Assembly: GCA_028706695.1 (NCBI GenBank)
Contig: JAQTVU010000137.1
Span: forward strand, 1 to 6,673
DNA: 6,673 bases
Direction of reading: 5' to 3'
From: Mycobacterium sp.
Lineage (GTDB): Bacteria > Actinomycetota > Actinomycetes > Mycobacteriales > Mycobacteriaceae
Part shown: piece by piece, positions 4,696 to 6,673 of the stretch
How positions within the stretch are numbered: position 1 is the stretch's first letter
Layout of the letters: each line of letters begins with the position of its first letter
Translations under genes and position numbers: made by a program
The notes under the pieces: model-generated
What the model saw: the letters and a program-made list of their open reading frames with translations, nothing else
Told to the model about the DNA's origin: nothing
Databases searched by the model: none

Positions 4696-6673
4696 ATGAA
4701 GCCGGACCGGCGCCACCCGCCCGGGGCATCGGGCACCGAAAGTACTTGTCGAACGGGCAGTCTGGTCGCCTCACGGCGCGAACTACTGTCCGGCGGCAGC
4801 GGGCTCGACGCCGCCGGACTGCGGCAGGCCTGGCTGGATATGCACGAGTCCTGGTTGGCGGCGAAGGCGGCCGAGATCGGGATCACCGACGACAGTGGCC
4901 TCGCGATCGTCGGGGTCGGCGGGCTGGGCCGCCGCGAGTTGCTGCCGTATTCCGATCTCGACCTGATGCTGCTGCACGACGACAAGTCCGCCGAGGTCGT
5001 CGAGGCTGTCGCCGATCGGCTGTGGTATCCGCTGTGGGACGCCCACATCCGGCTAGACCACAGCGTGCGGACGGTGCCGGGGGCGCTGGGCGTCGCCAAC
5101 GCCGACCTGATCGTCGCCCTGGGCATGCTCGACGCACGCCACATCGCCGGGGACGCGCGGCTGTCGGGGGAGCTGATCGCCGGCGCGCGACGCCAGTGGC
5201 GCAGCGCGATCCGTTCCCGGATGGACGAACTCGCCGACATCACCTACGCCCGCTGGGAGCGGTGCGGGCGGATTGCCCAGCGCGCCGAGCCCGATCTGAA
5301 ATCCGGTTGCGGCGGCCTTCGCGACGTGCAGCTGCTCGACGCGCTCGGCGTCGCCCAGCTCATCGACCGGCACGGCATGGCCAGCCCGGACATGCCCGGC
5401 GGATCACTCGACGCCGCCTACCTCAGGCTGCTCGACGTCCGCACCGAACTGCACCGGGTGTCCGGCCGCGGCCGCGCTCTGCTGCTGGCGCAATTCGCCG
5501 ACGAAATCAGCGCCGCCTTGCATGTCGGCGACAGGTTCGACCTCGCCCGCATCCTGTCCAGCACCGGTCGCACCGTCGCCTACCACGCCGAGACCGGGCT
5601 GCGAACCGCCCGCAACGCGTTGCCGCGCCGCGGAATCGCGGCCTTGGTGCGGCGGCCGAAGCGGCGGCCGCTGGACGAGGGGGTCATCGAGTACGCCGGC
5701 GAAATCGTGCTCGCCCGCGACGCCCGCCCCGGGGCCGACGCCGGGCTGGTGCTGCGCGTGGCCGCCGCGTCGGCCCAGACGGGGCTGCCGATCGGTGCGG
5801 GCACGCTGAGCCGCCTCGCCGACTTCGCGCCCGACCTACCGACCCCCTGGCCGGGTGAGGCGCTGGACGACTTCCTGATCGTGCTGTCCGCCGGGTCCAC
5901 CACGGTGGCGACCGTCGAAGCGCTCGACCGGACCGGGCTCTGGGGCCGGCTGCTGCCGGAGTGGGACGCCATCCGCGACCTGCCGCCCCGCGACGTCGCG
6001 CACAAGTGGACGGTGGACCGTCACCTCGTCGAGGCCGCCGTCAACGCGGCGGCGCTGTCGACCCGCGTGGCGCGCCCCGACCTGTTGGCACTCGGTGCGC
6101 TGCTGCACGACATCGGCAAAGGCCGCGACGTCGACCACAGCGTGCTCGGGGCCGAGCTCGCCCGGCAAATCTGCCCTCGGCTGGGGCTTTCTCCAGCCGA
6201 CGTCGAGTTCGTCGCGAACCTGGTTCGCCACCACCTGCTGCTGCCGGTGGTGGCCACCCGAAGTGACCTGAACAACCCGCAGACCATCATTTCGGTGTCG
6301 GACGCCCTGGGCGGGGACCCGTTGCTGCTCGAGGTGCTGCACGCGCTGACCGAGGCGGATTCCAAGGCGACCGGTCCCGGGGTGTGGAGCGAATGGAAGG
6401 CGGCACTGCTGGCGGACCTGGTCCGCCGCAGCCGGATGGCGATGGCTGGTGAGGCGCTTCCGCAAATGAAGCCATCTGTGCCACAATGCGTTTCGCTGGC
6501 AGACCGGCACGGCGTGCACGTCGGGATCACGCCCGGCGACGGGGGGCGGAGTTCCGTGGTGATGGCCGCCCCCGATCAGCGGGGACTGGTGTCGAAAGCC
6601 GCCGCGGTGCTTGCGCTGAACTCGCTGCGCATCCATTCGGCGTCGGGCGGCGTCCACGGCGGCGTCGCGATCA
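4696..6673 (+). CDS. glnD: Bifunctional PII nucleotidyltransferase / nucleotidyl-removing enzyme GlnD (3' end outside window)
   Basis: GlnD modifies PII at Tyr51 when glutamine is low and removes the group when glutamine is high. The frame is open from 4696 to the window edge (659 codons) with no frameshift. The nucleotidyltransferase core GVGGLGRRELLPYSDLD carries catalytic Asp87 and Asp89, followed by EPDLKSGCGGLRD (198-210), a conserved GlnD motif. The HD hydrolase domain has His436, the HD pair His471-Asp472 in LLHDIGK, Asp480-His481 and the RHH at 511-513. The first ACT domain (glutamine sensing) starts at ~621 with APDQRGLVSKAAAVLA and is cut by the edge; a second ACT domain is expected beyond. 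ATG 4696 is the only usable start: the preceding in-frame codons back to the glnB stop contain no ATG, GTG or TTG, and the next ATG (4840) lies inside conserved sequence. No good Shine-Dalgarno is seen. The actinobacterial enzyme is known to use ATP rather than UTP; the sequence alone does not show which. Confidence 0.95.
   Translation, partial: MKPDRRHPPGASGTESTCRTGSLVASRRELLSGGSGLDAAGLRQAWLDMHESWLAAKAAEIGITDDSGLAIVGVGGLGRRELLPYSDLDLMLLHDDKSAEVVEAVADRLWYPLWDAHIRLDHSVRTVPGALGVANADLIVALGMLDARHIAGDARLSGELIAGARRQWRSAIRSRMDELADITYARWERCGRIAQRAEPDLKSGCGGLRDVQLLDALGVAQLIDRHGMASPDMPGGSLDAAYLRLLDVRTELHRVSGRGRALLLAQFADEISAALHVGDRFDLARILSSTGRTVAYHAETGLRTARNALPRRGIAALVRRPKRRPLDEGVIEYAGEIVLARDARPGADAGLVLRVAAASAQTGLPIGAGTLSRLADFAPDLPTPWPGEALDDFLIVLSAGSTTVATVEALDRTGLWGRLLPEWDAIRDLPPRDVAHKWTVDRHLVEAAVNAAALSTRVARPDLLALGALLHDIGKGRDVDHSVLGAELARQICPRLGLSPADVEFVANLVRHHLLLPVVATRSDLNNPQTIISVSDALGGDPLLLEVLHALTEADSKATGPGVWSEWKAALLADLVRRSRMAMAGEALPQMKPSVPQCVSLADRHGVHVGITPGDGGRSSVVMAAPDQRGLVSKAAAVLALNSLRIHSASGGVHGGVAI

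Noticed and set aside
4746..5858. Plus-strand open frame of 370 codons starting at TTG 4746
   Set aside because: It is the wrong frame over the start of glnD. The translation is Arg-rich low complexity, whereas the neighbouring frame carries GlnD catalytic motifs.
5836..6657. Minus-strand open frame of 273 codons opposite the glnD 3' part
   Set aside because: It is antisense to the HD and ACT domains of glnD and has no recognisable domain.

Overview
The window reads as a stretch of core chromosome from a high-GC actinobacterium, almost certainly Mycobacterium or a very close relative. The evidence is a strongly GC-biased third codon position, GTG starts, an FtsY with an N-terminal membrane helix, and the gene order smc–ftsY–amt–glnB–glnD, which is the order I recall from Mycobacterium tuberculosis (in the opposite orientation in its reference numbering). 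All five genes lie on the + strand and together fill nearly the whole window. No mobile elements, RNA genes, CRISPR arrays or phage genes were seen.

Region 1 (1-2740) holds the end of the chromosome-condensation ATPase gene smc and the complete gene for the signal-recognition-particle receptor FtsY. They are separated by a 74-base GC-rich spacer. Both proteins carry small, lineage-variable-looking repeats: a 9-bp triplication encoding a Ser/Pro tail on SMC, and six 18-bp units encoding a Pro-rich linker in FtsY.

Region 2 (2741-2878) is the only sizeable regulatory gap. It carries two GAAAC boxes exactly 22 bp apart, the spacing expected of a GlnR (nitrogen-response regulator) operator, followed by a strong Shine-Dalgarno sequence for amt.

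Region 3 (2879-6673) is the nitrogen-sensing operon. Amt carries ammonium into the cell. The PII protein GlnB (GlnK-like) binds and gates Amt and reports nitrogen status. GlnD is the bifunctional enzyme that modifies and demodifies PII at Tyr51. amt and glnB overlap by 4 bases (ATGA). glnD starts 45 bases after glnB, in the same frame, immediately behind a perfect 9-bp hairpin, and runs off the right edge of the window.

This is mostly a well-known conserved region and I do not see an undescribed system. The points worth a second look are the glnD initiation hairpin, the uninterrupted glnB-to-glnD frame, the GlnR boxes, the coding repeats in smc and ftsY, and a G7 tract in ftsY.
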